DNA of 64,000 bases, taken from NCBI GenBank assembly GCA_947184155.2, contig CAMXCT020006567.1:1025001-1089000 (forward strand), given 5' to 3'. Under the pieces are notes generated by a model. That model had not been told where the DNA came from, made no database searches, and saw only the letters and a program-made list of their open reading frames with translations. The position numbers were made by a program, and so were the translations under genes. Each line of letters starts with the position of its first letter. The first letter of the stretch is position 1. Shown here one piece after another: positions 10,501 to 21,583 of this stretch. The DNA comes from Cladocopium goreaui. Lineage: Eukaryota; Sar; Dinophyceae; Suessiales; Symbiodiniaceae.

Positions 10501-13500
10501 CAAAGGCACGGGGCAGGCCCAAGTCCACCCCACCTACTTCCGCAGCAATGGTTCAGCAGATGAAGGCCAGTCATATGTATGTGGGGAACCAATGTGAAAC
10601 GATCAGAATGTTTTGCATCCAAGTTCAGCAGCGGGGAGGGGACAAAGCTACATCCCCGTCGTTCAAGAAAGCAGCTCGCAGCTTCGTTCCTCGTGATCTT
10701 GAAATGTTTTACATTCAGAACATCTACTGGACCCGGGGCTCCGTCGGGGTGACAAGTACAGAGAGTGGCAAAGATGTTTTACATTTCAGTTTCAACCAAT
10801 CATCAGCAAGCGAAGCTTACAAGATGGCTGCTGCAGTCAAATGCGCAATCATTGCGGTCACTCAGCATTTTTTATGATAAAGATGTTTAATGTTTGCTGA
10901 TCTGTCTTGTTGTGTTGTTGTGCTGTGCAGTTCACCTGTGACATCAAAGCAATACTAGGCTGGTTTTCTGAGTTCAAAGTTTCTGTATGGTTTCAGGATT
11001 CTTGCAGGGTTGCTTTTCCCTCTATCCAAGGCGACCGGGCTGGAGAACAAGGAGGACTATAAAAAGGATGGCCCACTTGTCGAGACCCTCAAGCACAATG
11101 CTAGTTTGGCGTTGTTTTTGCTGGCCAATGAGCCAACGGATAGCTGGGATAGCTGACAGATTTACCACGGGTTTAGGGGATTGTATGCACACGGTATGGC
11201 CCGCACCATGCTCATAAGCACTTGGCGGTGGATCCAAATCTACTCTCAAAGTTTTTGGGTCTAAGTCATTTGCGATGTCAGTGCACATGTATTTACCATG
11301 CATGGCTAGATCGCCTGTGCTGCGGGGCTGAGTGGGCGGGGCTGCCTGGACCGATGTGCGAATACATGCTCAACAGCTATGAAGCTAGCTGCAAATATAC
11401 TTTTGACAACATCGCTTCGCGCCAGTGGAGGAAAAGTTTCCCGATGTGTTTGCAAACGTAACATGTTTCTGAGAACGGACTCGGGTGAACCACTTAACCT
11501 TTTAATCCTTTCACAACATTGGGAGCCGCATATATATTCTGATTTGATTGGCGCATGTTGTCAATGCACCAGACCGGAACGGACATAGAATGGCACATAC
11601 CTGGGACCTTGGTCAGATTATGATGATACTCCATCCATATATACTTGATCTTGAGATATAGTTGGGACATGTTGGTACCTTGGTCAGATTATTAAACAGG
11701 TTTGAATTGAGATGTATACTGACATATATTTACCTCCGTGGGTCGATATTCACTATATATATATACTATACAATTAACGTCTATATATATAAATGCAGGG
11801 ATCGACTGAGTGCTGCGCTGGCACTCTTCCAAAAACATTTCCTCATGTCCCATTTCCACGGCTCCTTCTGGCAGGTGCCCATGCCCAGTCGGCCGAAGAA
11901 TGTCTGGAAGGTGCGATCGAAATTTTCAAAACGATGGAAAGGAAGTGGGGCTGGCTATGTTATAGAATGCAGAGCTGGTTGCGACATGTATACCAACATA
12001 GGCTAAGAGGCCGTATGTACAACTCAATTTTAGCGAGTGTCCTTTGTTTATGGTTTTGGACAACAACTTTGGTTTTAAAGCCTCTTATCCATATGTTGGT
12101 ATTCATCAAGGTTCTCAAAAGGATCAGTTCATGTAGGGCGACCATGGAAGAATCAACATGCAACATCTTCATTTGACCGGAATGTCGAAAATGGAATCTG
12201 AGTTCTCGATCATTGTGCCATGCCATGTTGCAAGCCACAACGCCGTTTGGCCCCAGACGCCTTTGAAAGCTCGAACTTTGGGGTTGAGCCTGACCAGTGG
12301 TGACTGGGGTTGGAGGGAATGCCTTGTAGATACCCAGCTGATAGCCCGCAACTGGACGAGTTGTTCTTCCAGCTCAAGATGCTCAAGTGTCCAAAGGTTG
12401 GGGACCCAACGTTTTATCTTTATATGTTGACAGCAATTTGCCACTTGCGAAGATAAATGATATATCCGTGGTTGTTTTTGGTCCAGGGTTGAACCAGCCA
12501 AAATCCGATGAGGTGCTGGCCCTTTGTATCCTCATGATCATATGGACACCAACTTTCAAGTGCAACCAGGCGAGGAACAACGATGGGATCATGAACGTTT
12601 TTTTTGAAGATAAAAAAATCCCCGATTCAAGTCACATGTCAAATTGATAAATTGATCAAGTGCCAGTGCCCAACATTTTCGATATACCCGATATCTGCCG
12701 TGGCCTTGTGCAGGAATACCAGCTCTTCGAGTTTTTCGCGGGGAACGCCAACCTGAGCAAGTGCGCCAGGGCCAGTGGGCTGACAACGGCATCGTTTGAT
12801 ATCCTTTTCGATGCTCAGAAACCTGGTCGCTCATATGGTTCCAACAGCATGGACATCCTGTCAGACTCCGGTTTTGCGTCTTTTGTCCATTCAAATGACG
12901 CCAAAGATTTGTGTATTGTCATCATGTGGTTTTAACGACATGATGGTCCGTTCATTGATATAAACCCCATGAGTTCAGTTCCTACGTGTGGGGTGGGGTG
13001 GACGCCTCTCAATTTCAATAAAGGTCCCAAACCTCTGCATATAAATTCGATCGTAAAAACTTGAAACGATATTGGGGTATTATGAGGAAACCATATATAT
13101 ATATATATAGAGATCGACTGTTCAACCTTAGTCTATATGGTGGTATCTCTTGGTTGCCTATATATGGGGATGTCTCAAAATCAGATGATCTCCCTACATG
13201 GCAAGTGTTTTTTTAAACCGGTTGCCATTCGACAACACAATGTTTATATCCCCATGCAGTCTTTCTTGATATGTGGCTACCCCCAGCATTGGTCACTATG
13301 GTATCCCGTCCGCGTTCCTTCCCAAGGCTGTGCCTGCATTCTTTGCTGTGCTCCGCGGAAGAGTTCCTTGCAACGTTTGCGATCAAGTGTTCGTCTTGGT
13401 CCGCGGTAAACCGCGGGACCAGCTTTCGAACACCATGTACTTCAATTGGGTATGAGGAGTACGAATCCGTGTACACCAGCAACACCATGGCTGGCCGGTT

Positions 13501-14880
13501 TCTTGATGGGGATATATAAGAAAATATGTTTGTGGGATTGATCATGGGGTTTGTATGTTGATAAAGTGATTTGTGATTGAGGCTATGTTTACTCCTGATT
13601 GTGGTGACGGCCCTGGGTGGAGCATGGTTTGTGGAACAGCCCGAGCAATCAGTTCTGGAATACTTTCCACCGTTCCAATCCCTACTTGCCCAAATATTCG
13701 AAGCCAACCGTGGGACTGCAGTGCCTAGTCTTCAATGGCTATAGCAGAGTTAATGTGTTGCTTTCATTTCAGTCGCATGCAACCAAATTCAAATGCCTTT
13801 GCGTGTCATGGTTCAGGAATGGGTTGGACCCGTATGTAGAACTATATGTTGCTTTGGCCCCCAATACTTTCTGGGTAATCTTGGATGACCCATGAGAAAT
13901 TGAATATTGGACTTCCATTTGTATGGCCAGGGTCACTGAATTTACCAATGCATACCATCTTTGTCCATGCACCCAGTCTATCACATATATATATATACCC
14001 CTTAAATCCCCTTAATATACCCTGTATACATAATATATCATATATACCTTTCCTCTCGCCTCCAGGTATTCCGTGCCAAGTGGTACATGGCCCACTACGG
14101 AGGCTTGAGTGCCAAGCCGCACTACGCTTGGGGCAACAGTCCCCATTTGTCACGCCTCTGCCTTGGTCCGCTTCTGGGGCGGCGTGCAAAGCAACCGTAT
14201 GAGGGGCCCCTGAAGGTGAAAACCTGCAAGACCTATAAAAACAAAAAGGGAGAGACCTGCTATACTGGAAACAGTAACCTTCGCAAGTCAGAGCTGCTCA
14301 GCTCAAGCCAACAAATCACCAAGTTTGTTTTGGGGTAGATCGTCGTTTATGCTTTTGGGTTTTGAGATCGGAAGATGCGTTGTGGGGAGACATGTTGTGG
14401 GGGTACCACCTTTCAAGCCATGTGGTAACTTTTATTTTCGGGGTTGGGATGTGCTTTGAGGAGCCAATATAATTTTTAAGATGTTATATAAAATCAAAAT
14501 CATGATTTATAAAATCGCATGGTTCATGATGGTTCATTTTGGGATATATGAAGACAATCATGTATGGTTAAGTACAGTTTTTGGGGTTCATATATATGGT
14601 TGGAACATTACATGGGAACCTCGTGCATCTGAGGCAATATCCTGTACGGTTTGGCTTCAAGATTGTTGATCTCTATTCCGATCTTGTGTCGTCAGCGTTG
14701 GGAAAAACACCTGTGCCCAAAGTGACTCCGAAAGCCACCGAGTCGTATGAGGGAATGCCAGATGAAATCGGCGCCCTAGACTATGCCCAGGTAATTAACG
14801 TATTCAATTATCTCCGTCAGGGAAAAGACCTGATCATCCCAAATCAATGGTCGCATTTGGTTCCAAAGCCTTTGCTTTGA
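7525..14880 (+). CDS. gene A: multi-exon dinoflagellate family protein, AT-hook-like and methyltransferase-like
   Basis: The 5' exons join in phase: 7525-7887, 8055-8312, 8503-8766, 8972-9042, 9290-9375, 9558-9760, 9963-10856 and 11031-~11150. The 3' exons also join in phase: 12714-12877, 13327-13497, 13582-13720, 14066-14322 and 14634-14880 (TGA). All acceptors are AG|G; donors are GT except GC at 8313 and 9376. ATG 7525 (MEKEADRAKLDV) is the first good start but is not proven. Residues 1-207 are alpha-helical-looking, 208-295 acidic then Ala/Pro-rich, about 300-325 coiled-coil-like, and 416-713 Lys/Ala-rich with an AT-hook-like ARGRPKS. The C-terminus carries EFFAG, CSSW and VEQP motifs. 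The order resembles, by recollection, an abundant Symbiodinium family of unknown function. The middle (11.8-12.6 kb) changes frame, so this copy may be broken. Nuclear, DNA-associated action is inference. Confidence 0.6.
8503..8766 (+). CDS. gene A exon 3: acidic then Ala/Pro-rich linker
   Basis: An 88-codon exon lies between AG|G at 8501-8502 and a GT donor at 8767, and it has no ATG of its own. It reads ARKKGLISTDDAYDD, then a Ser/Asp/Glu-rich stretch, then repeated Pro-Ala segments. The preceding intron (8313-8502) uses a GC donor, CAG|GCGCAC. The composition suggests a disordered linker. Confidence 0.6.
9963..10856 (+). CDS. gene A exon 7: Lys/Ala-rich region with AT-hook-like core
   Basis: This is the largest exon (298 codons), between CAG|GCACCG and GCG|GTCACT. 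Its first two thirds are rich in Lys, Arg, Ala and Pro, with NLS-like runs, and include ARGRPKS at about residue 597 of the model; GRP flanked by basic residues is the AT-hook signature that binds AT-rich minor groove. The last ~100 residues are globular-looking, with FVPRDLEMFYIQNIYWTRGS, then VGVTSTESGKDVLHFSFN, ending in an Ala-rich helix. By recollection this Y-W-x-R...VGV...FSF pattern precedes the methyltransferase-like domain in related dinoflagellate proteins. Confidence 0.65.
11799..12600 (+). pseudogene. gene A middle region with frame breaks
   Basis: Protein-like sequence occurs here in several frames that do not join through obvious introns. The order is SAALALFQKHFLMSHF (from 11800), AEECLEGAIEIFKTMERKWG (about 11890-11950, other frame), FESSNFGVEPDQW ending at TGA 12301-12303, MPCRYPADSPQLDELFFQLK in the same frame after that stop, and from about 12415 a shifted frame, YVDSNLPLAKINDISVVV. 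This looks like a family member with at least one stop and two frameshifts. Unrecognised small introns or sequencing indels could also explain it. Intact flanking exons argue that any decay is recent. Confidence 0.45.
12714..14880 (+). CDS. gene A 3' exons: cytosine-5-methyltransferase-like region
   Basis: Five exons splice in phase to a 325-residue C-terminus. Numbering from the first exon, residues 5-14 read FEFFAGNANL followed by SFDI, a Rossmann/SAM-binding-like motif. Residues 76-79 are CSSW (KCSSWSAVNRGTSFR), placed like the catalytic Cys loop of C5 methyltransferases. Residues 129-132 are VEQP, placed like the ENV/ENP motif. Then come VFRAKWYMAHYGG, PHYAWGNSPHL and a Lys-rich stretch ending WSHLVPKPLL before TGA 14878-14880. 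The similarity to real methyltransferases is partial, and substrate and activity are unknown. The same motif order is, by recollection, very common in Symbiodinium gene models, which suggests mobile-element-like amplification. Confidence 0.65.
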
Positions 14881-15044
14881 CCGTGAAACCAGAATAAGAA
14901 AACCTTCAAACATACTTGATCACATTTCACCGAATTGTTTGATTTGGAAGGTCGGGGACCCAGATTGTAACCAAATAAAAAGTTAAGGTGGTGGTTTTAA
15001 TGCAATTTCTGTTTTTTTTTGAAAATTGCGGAAAAAAAAGATAG

Positions 15045-15205
15045 GTTCCGACAGGAAAACCCGGTTTTCTACTATGAAAACCCGTATTTAACCCGTAGGG
15101 AACCCGTATTTCTGTCATTCCAATCAGAACCCCACTTTCTAGAACCCGTATTTAACCCGTAGGGAACCCGTAAAAAACCCGTAGGAACCCGTAAAAAAAA
15201 GATGG
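15045..15205. repeat. AACCCGTA short repeats
   Basis: AACCCGTA occurs at least seven times in 150 bp, mostly as AACCCGTATTTAACCCGTAG and AACCCGTAAAA. It lies in the spacer after gene A. It is not the TTTAGGG telomere repeat, and its function is unknown. Confidence 0.65.
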
Positions 15206-15463
15206 GTTTTCCACTTCACGGCCAAGGTGGTAATTATGTGTAATTTGGCCTCGTTTACGGGCCCGGACCGACTTTGACGTGCAATGATATGGCAAAATGT
15301 TGCCACCGATTGCCACGGATCATTCAAACATAAATTTTCTTGTTGTGGCAATGATGTTTGATTGCACCAAATTCACCAGACCTTGTTATCCGTCCCCTGC
15401 TGCATTCTAGAGATCACTTGGTGGGTTGGAACCATACCTATAGGTAGACTTTTAGGTCTCACC

Positions 15464-18400
15464 ATGTCTCGACAGCCAGATTCAGCCATGGGGAGCTCCC
15501 GGCTTTGGAGTTGCGATACCCTAAAGGATGGCATCACCCACTTGATGTCAGAGGTCGATGCCGCCGATGAGGAAGAGAATCTACTAGAGATCATGATCAA
15601 GGACAGTGTTATTAAAATTGTTTAATGTCAGAATGCGCATCCTTAAATATATTTGTAGCACCCGGGCCTGCATTGCCTTATATCGATTAATTTTGGGATG
15701 CCCGGTATATATCCATTGTATATGGGCAGGACCTGGAAAAGAAGCAGTTGGCACTTGGCAGCGCACCGCCAGCCCCAGTGCAAAACTCAATCATATATTT
15801 ACACATTGGACACTGGATGGAATGGGTTGGATCCTGTTTTATGCATGCCCCACCCTACAACCCCTTCCGTGCTGACTCCCCAGGTGCCGACCGAGCCAAC
15901 TTTGGCACCGGACATTGCGACCGCCGAGACCCTAGAGGCCTGCAGACGCCAGTGCGCATGGTATAAATATATATATATTGCATGGGGAGGGTGCATGTAT
16001 AAATATATAGATGTGTTATGACGTGACCTACGGTATTTAATGGGTGATCGAGTTCGGATATATATGATTTTGATGTTGCATTCAAACTTCCAAATGGCTC
16101 ACAAGTTTAAAGGCTTATTATATTTATGTGTGTATATAGAATGAATCAGTTGAGGAACAATGCAACTTATATCTTTGATTTTATATATGATAGGAGAATT
16201 GACTTGGTCGATCAGGCTACTGCTACCCAAGTTCAAGAAGCACTTGCTCCTGGTGGTTTGGAACCGGCTACTCCATCTGCAGCTCCCACCCCTGTAGCAG
16301 TTACTCCTAGTCCCACTGAACCGGCTACTCCATCTGCAGCTCCCAGCCGTGTAGAAGTGACTCCTAGTCCCGCTGAAGCCACCCCGAAGTCCACGTTGGG
16401 TGAACAACCAAAGTCTACAGATGGAGATCAAAAAGCATCTGAAGTTGAGAGCCACAAGGACCATATGTTTTTGCATTCAACTATATATATATATATAACA
16501 TAGTCATCAAATGAAGTTAATATGGGGTTATTTTTTTGGGGAAACTTCCGAAGTTGGTCATGCATGATGATCACTGCACACTTTTGCCGCGCAGGATCAG
16601 GGTGCCTCCGTCCGGCCCATTCCTACACCAAATCGGACCGCCAAGCCTCGTGGGAAGACTCGCCAGGAGCACCCATTGATCCAACCTGAATCTCACATGG
16701 GAAGCCATACCATTCTCTATATATAACAGGTCAGCATATATTTACTATATATATATATGACTTGACTTGACTTATATTTTTTACATGATCATTGCATGTA
16801 TATAATATACGTGAGTTACGAATTTACACAACCAATGGAAACATCAACTTGATGGTGTTTATATAATGGGGTTGGTATGGTTTTGCAATGGCCTTTCCTG
16901 TCAGGAATTGCTACGCGATGCTGCCAAAGCCCAGATCCGAAGGATGTGCAAACCGAAAAAGACACGTAAAGATCTGAACGTTCCGGAATGGGTTGTTTCT
17001 GAATACAAAAGCCGACCCCAAAATGAAACAGCAGCTCTCCTGGTGAATTGCAACTTTGATAAGGCCGGTCATCCCATGTAGGTTACATGTGCAGTTTTGT
17101 CATGCAATCAGCAATGTGTGTGTGCATGGGGTACATATTCCTACATGCGTGCACAGGCACAGTTTATCGCTTCGCTGGAGATTGTGGTCAAACGCCGGTC
17201 ATCCCAAAAGGTGACCATTGATGAGGAATGGCTGTCTGAGAAAGAAATGAAGGATGACTATGGATGGTCTACGTGCTTATCTCAAAGGGGTTTGTTACAA
17301 CACCCAACTCATATAAAATCAGATGTGCATTCTTGAATCTATTGGGTTCTTGGGTACACCCATATGACCACAGTGAAGTGTGTAATGTTTACCTGTTGTT
17401 CCAAGGGCGAAGATCAACGGTGCAAAGGCTTTGTGCATGAAGAGATCTGCGACCCACATAAGGAGATCTCAATTCCATGGATGCATTTCCATGCAATGGA
17501 TGTTGCATCAGCTATATATAATCCTTTTATATACATTGTCCATATATACTTTATTCTGCGTAACTATATACTCTCTCTCCCTCTCTCTCCTTCGAACCAT
17601 TTATATCCGTCCCTTCCCTTGGTCAACCGTCTGGCAGGAAAAACCTTTACGATGGCGTAGAGGAGTACTACGTCGTTGTCAAGGAGAAAGGACAGCGGGA
17701 ACAGGAACATGTTGAAGAGGAGACACGGAGCAAAAGGAAAGCCTTGGAGGCGGGGTAAGTAAACAAGTTAATGAAGTGTATGGGTGCCTTGGTCGGTTCA
17801 ACATTGGTTGATCCATCAAAAACATCATGGCCAAACTTTATGGTCTATATCCATGTTTGGTTTTCCCTGTTTGGTCTCAAAGTAAAATCGAGTAAATGCC
17901 TCTTACTCCATGAGAGGTTCTTGTTAACCACTCTTGCCATCCGGAGGCTTCTGAGGAGCCGAACCTGTCGGCCAATGCACTTGCCGGCCTCAAAGCGATG
18001 GAGGACCGACATGCTGCAGAGGCTGCAGAACCAGCAGATTCTACAAGCAGCCAAGCCGATGAGGCCTGGTTGACCATATATATCATTGCCTGCATTTGGG
18101 CATATGGTGGCATATGTTGATATTGGTTAAATAGATATCTGGGTACATCGATGGGTATATATACGGGATATGGAATTTAGATGGTTGGTTTTCTGGTTCC
18201 CTGAGTTTAGTACCAAATTTCAAGATATTTCAAGATTATCCCACAACATAGCAAACTTATGATACCAAAAATATACCATACCATCCCTGGTCACATTTGT
18301 TACCGGAAATCCTTGACCAGACCAAGAAGAAGCTGCGGAAGTTCTTGGAGTCGATGATTCAGAAGTCAGGCAAAATCAGGTCTTTGGTGCGGGAGATCGC

Positions 18401-19271
18401 CGATGTCTACTCAAAAAGTGATGTCCTGCAGAAGTCTTCTTCTCAATCGCTCGAGACTTTCCACCTCTTTGCAAACATGTTGAGAACAGTTTGCTTTGGC
18501 CCTTCGCCGAATTATAGATCCACCCCTCGGCCGCTTGAGGTCCAAGCGCCAGCTGGAGGACGAACTCCAGAAACTTGATGGCCAGTACGATGTCTGCAAC
18601 AATGTGATGGCCAAGGGTGAGGTGAATGGATTTGGGCCGGAGTGACGGACTGAGAAAAATATAGTCAATATATATATAATTATATATATACTTTACCAAC
18701 AGATCACATTCAGTTGCACCTGCATGGGATTCAATGTATGCACTTATCATAAAAATGGAGTCCTTGATTCCACCCATCTATGAAATCATGCGGATGAGGT
18801 TCGTGACCCAAGCCACGACTGCCATGAACAATGCGACATACACGTGTGGGCCTCATGGCAATTTGTACCACTCTTCATGCGTATACATATTTATACAATA
18901 TATACATTGATTGCATCTTCATGTCAACCTGACATGATTTCGTTCAGGTTGAAAATTGTTGACACATGCCCACAATGGCCCAGGTGCTCAACGGCCTGCG
19001 CAGCGGAAGCAAAGACGAGGTCCTTACCTCAGCGCATCAGCGCCATGCCCAGTGTCCTACTTATATACTTGCAATCTTTTCCAGGAATGCGAAACGGTAT
19101 GAGAAGAAGGACGCTGATTTGCCCGGATCCCCACCTGTGAAAAAGGAGAAGAAAGATAAGACAGACAAACGTGACTCGAAATCTGTGAAGACCAAAAAAC
19201 GAAAGGGCGAACCGGATGAGAGCGCAGTCGCCGAAGTTCCCAAGTCGAAGAAGTCCAAGAAAAACAAGTGA
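15464..19271 (+). CDS. gene B: unrecognised multi-exon coiled-coil, Lys-rich protein
   Basis: Exons that join in phase are 15464-15607, 15730-15777, 15884-15951, 16194-16443, 16595-16666, 16905-17063, 17157-17272, 17406-17462, 17638-17749, 17947-18063 and 18321-~18480. The last exon ends at TGA 19271. Donors are mostly GT, with GC at 17064, 17750 and 18064 and GA at 16667 and 17463. It starts MSRQPDSAMGSSRLW with an acidic helix, followed by a Pro/Thr/Ala region with near-repeats (EPATPSAAP twice). Next are helical exons such as RQELLRDAAKAQIRRMCKP and KNLYDGVEEYYVVVKEKGQR. A coiled-coil segment (LRSKRQLEDELQKLDGQYD) follows a possible +1 shift near 18485. The tail (from about 19090) is Lys-rich with NLS-like runs. 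No family is recognised. A structural or nuclear protein is inference. Confidence 0.55.
16194..16443 (+). CDS. gene B exon 4: Pro/Thr/Ala-rich near-repeat
   Basis: The exon contains a duplicated ~60 bp segment, GAACCGGCTACTCCATCTGC at about 16261 and 16319, encoding EPATPSAAPTPVAVTPSP and EPATPSAAPSRVEVTPSP. The differences are mostly in frame, so the repeat appears maintained as protein. Confidence 0.6.
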
Positions 19272-19569
19272 TGTTTTGACTCGAGCTGATCATTTTTTGA
19301 TCTTTGGGATGGATTGCCGATATATAGAGCAATCATTTTTTGTTGGAACTCCCAACAAATTTGTGTCACCTGAGGGAACCTGCAGGTCACCTGCGACCGA
19401 CATGAAACAGGATAGCACCTGCGGGACTTGTTGAATTCTGGACTCATCCATGTCCGTGTTTGGTCGCCCATCCAAGACCCATCCACCTATATATGTTTTG
19501 GGCACAGTACATTCTGTGAATTAATGTGAATTTGTTTTTGGCATTTCATCTGCGGGCTGACTGGATGCG

Positions 19570-21379
19570 ATGTCTACAGAAACAATGCTTCGCATTTGGG
19601 ATTTGAAACCAACATCGATCGAGCGGAAAAATGGTTTCAATCTTGCTGGATGCATAGTGCCGCAGTGCCAACACCCTGCTATATCTTTCTTGCCAGGCCC
19701 CAACACCGTGTATGTATATATATAGACGAAATAGTATAGGTCCAACAACCGCCCGTCTGTTCTGGCCAGGTGCTGGCAATGCCGTGAAAGCATTCAGCAA
19801 AGACATCGGCCAAGGTGTTCTGGCCTCAAAGGCATCGGGAGTGCAGTGCATGGATCACCCAAGACAATGACTTCGATTCGGCCTACAAGCTCGCCATTTG
19901 GGGTCAATGGATGGAGCTTGCAGCCAATCAGAACGATATCATTTTCCCAGGTATATATATATGTTGAACCAAATCAATTTCATGGGCATGTGTTGAATAA
20001 TACGTGCCCCGTATATATACTAATCAATGGATTACATTTCGTTTTGATGGCTACCCCATGTATATGAATATAAGCAATGCATTTCTATTCGTATATATAC
20101 TATACTATATAATAGAGCTCTGGCATTTACCGTTGCCACACATGGCCAAGCCATGGATGTTGATGAAACTCCAGATGAAGAGCTGCTGGATTTGCTTTGT
20201 TGTCACCGCAGTGACCCTTGGCCAAAAATACAAAGTTGATATGTATATGGAATACTATCTAGATTGTAGGAACCTACAAAACATATACCCAATTAATTGA
20301 ATAATGATCGATGGAATGGAAACATGTTGTTACCAATTGTCATTGCGATCAAGTATAAACATGTCTTAAGGGAGTGTACGGTCATGTTTCCCCCATGATC
20401 CCACCCACGGGTCGATTATATGTCTCCATTGATGGCAGGGTATATATATAACAAATTATTTATAAGATGTGAAGGTCATCTCCTGTCATCCGTTTCCCAG
20501 TCAGCCATCAAGGAATCGGAAGGACCTTTCCCGTGGCCAGTGCCGCTAGGGCGGGGACGGTCTGGGACAGCCACTGGTGACGGCCTGGCGGCCGGAAATG
20601 GGCAAGGTTTGGGAGGCCTGTCGTCATCACTCTGTCCTCCCGTCGCCCCTTCAGTCCCGGAATGGTTGGCACATCTACCACTTGAACTTCAAGGGAATAA
20701 GCGCCTTCTCAACATTGCCGATGAATCTGCCGCCATGCCATGCATAGCTTTTGATCTACCACGGCCCAATCTTTGTGCCGGACGTGTGTTGGAACACTGT
20801 GTCAAAACAGTTGAGCGGATATACAACAAATGGGATCCAGTTATATTCAAAATTGGATGGACACATGACCCATGTTGGAGATGGAAAAATGACCTTTATG
20901 GTTACTGCCGTGCAAAAGAGAAATGGTCGAACATGACTATCTTGCACATTTCACATGAACCATATTCTACATCGATGCTGGAAGCAGCACTCATCTTATA
21001 TTTCAAATGCATCTAGCCTGCATTCGATGTTGATGTTGCAATGACCACATCTTGAATCAGCAATGGCAAAAACTTTGGATGTGATTTTGAATATATACAT
21101 ATATATATATACTTCTTGGTATATATCCTATATGGGTGAATATATATATTTGGGGCTAGCCAGGGGCCAAAGTTTTTGACATTGCTGCACCATGCAAAGA
21201 TTTAGCGGAAAACGCTTGCCGCGGTCGTTGGCGGAAACCCTGCGTTTGCCTCTCCCGTCCCAGGTAAGCGTGGATGCAAAAACATGCGATTGGGGGGGGA
21301 CACCGTGAACACAGAGGAAGTGGACGGTGTCTCTATGTGTTATTTGTTGCACAGGTCATTCAAATTCAAGCCTCCGTGA
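19570..21379 (+). CDS. gene C: GIY-YIG/T5orf172-like protein, partly resolved
   Basis: ATG 19570 opens MSTETMLRIWDLKPTS. An in-phase join through a GC donor near 19699 leads to GAGNAVKAFSKDIGQGV (from about 19771). The next stretch (AYKLAIWGQWMELAANQND) is in another frame, so the middle is unresolved. A short piece at about 20150-20215 reads AMDVDETPDEELLDLLC. The 3' end is clear: exon 20501-21008 joins 21264-21379 through a GC donor to give 207 residues. They contain VIFKIGWTHDPCWRW, then WSNMTILHISHEPYS and MLEAALI, then GCKNMRLGGDTV before TGA. KIGxTxxPxxR with a later Glu is the pattern of T5orf172/GIY-YIG nuclease-like domains. By recollection this domain is common in dinoflagellate proteins. 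Nuclease activity is unproven. Confidence 0.55.
20501..21379 (+). CDS. gene C 3' exons carrying the GIY-YIG-like domain
   Basis: Exon 20501-21008 starts after a CCCAG acceptor followed by T, one of the rare exceptions to AG|G. It carries a Gly/Ser/Pro linker, then PEWLAHLPLELQGNKRLLNI, then the nuclease-like segment. The intron 21009-21263 uses a GC donor, and the last exon ends HRSFKFKPP at TGA 21377-21379. The KIG...T...P..RW segment, an aromatic-rich middle and the Glu of MLEAAL are in the expected order. Confidence 0.65.
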
Positions 21380-21420
21380 CCGTTGTGAAGGGTATCCCTT
21401 CACTTTTGTATAATATATAT

Positions 21421-21465
21421 CCAGGAGATTCCGAAACCCCAAAAAACAGGGTCTCTATGGAAAGC
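21421..21465. repeat. left terminal inverted repeat of gene D element
   Basis: This 45 bp sequence, starting CCAGGAGATTCCGAAACCCC, is the reverse complement of 23577-23623 apart from two substitutions and a 2 bp gap. It lies 42 bp downstream of the gene C stop and is preceded by TATAATATATAT. Confidence 0.85.
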
Positions 21466-21583
21466 AGCGGCAAGAGCCAGCTAAGCTTTCGGCATCCGTA
21501 AGCAAAAATCGTTCCGGAGTAAAATTGCAGCATTGCAGCGCATTGCAGCAGTGACTGGGATATCGCTGTCATAGCATGACACC

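Noticed and set aside
15045..15205. Interstitial telomere repeat
   Set aside because: AACCCGTA differs from the TTTAGGG-type telomere complement and is imperfectly spaced.
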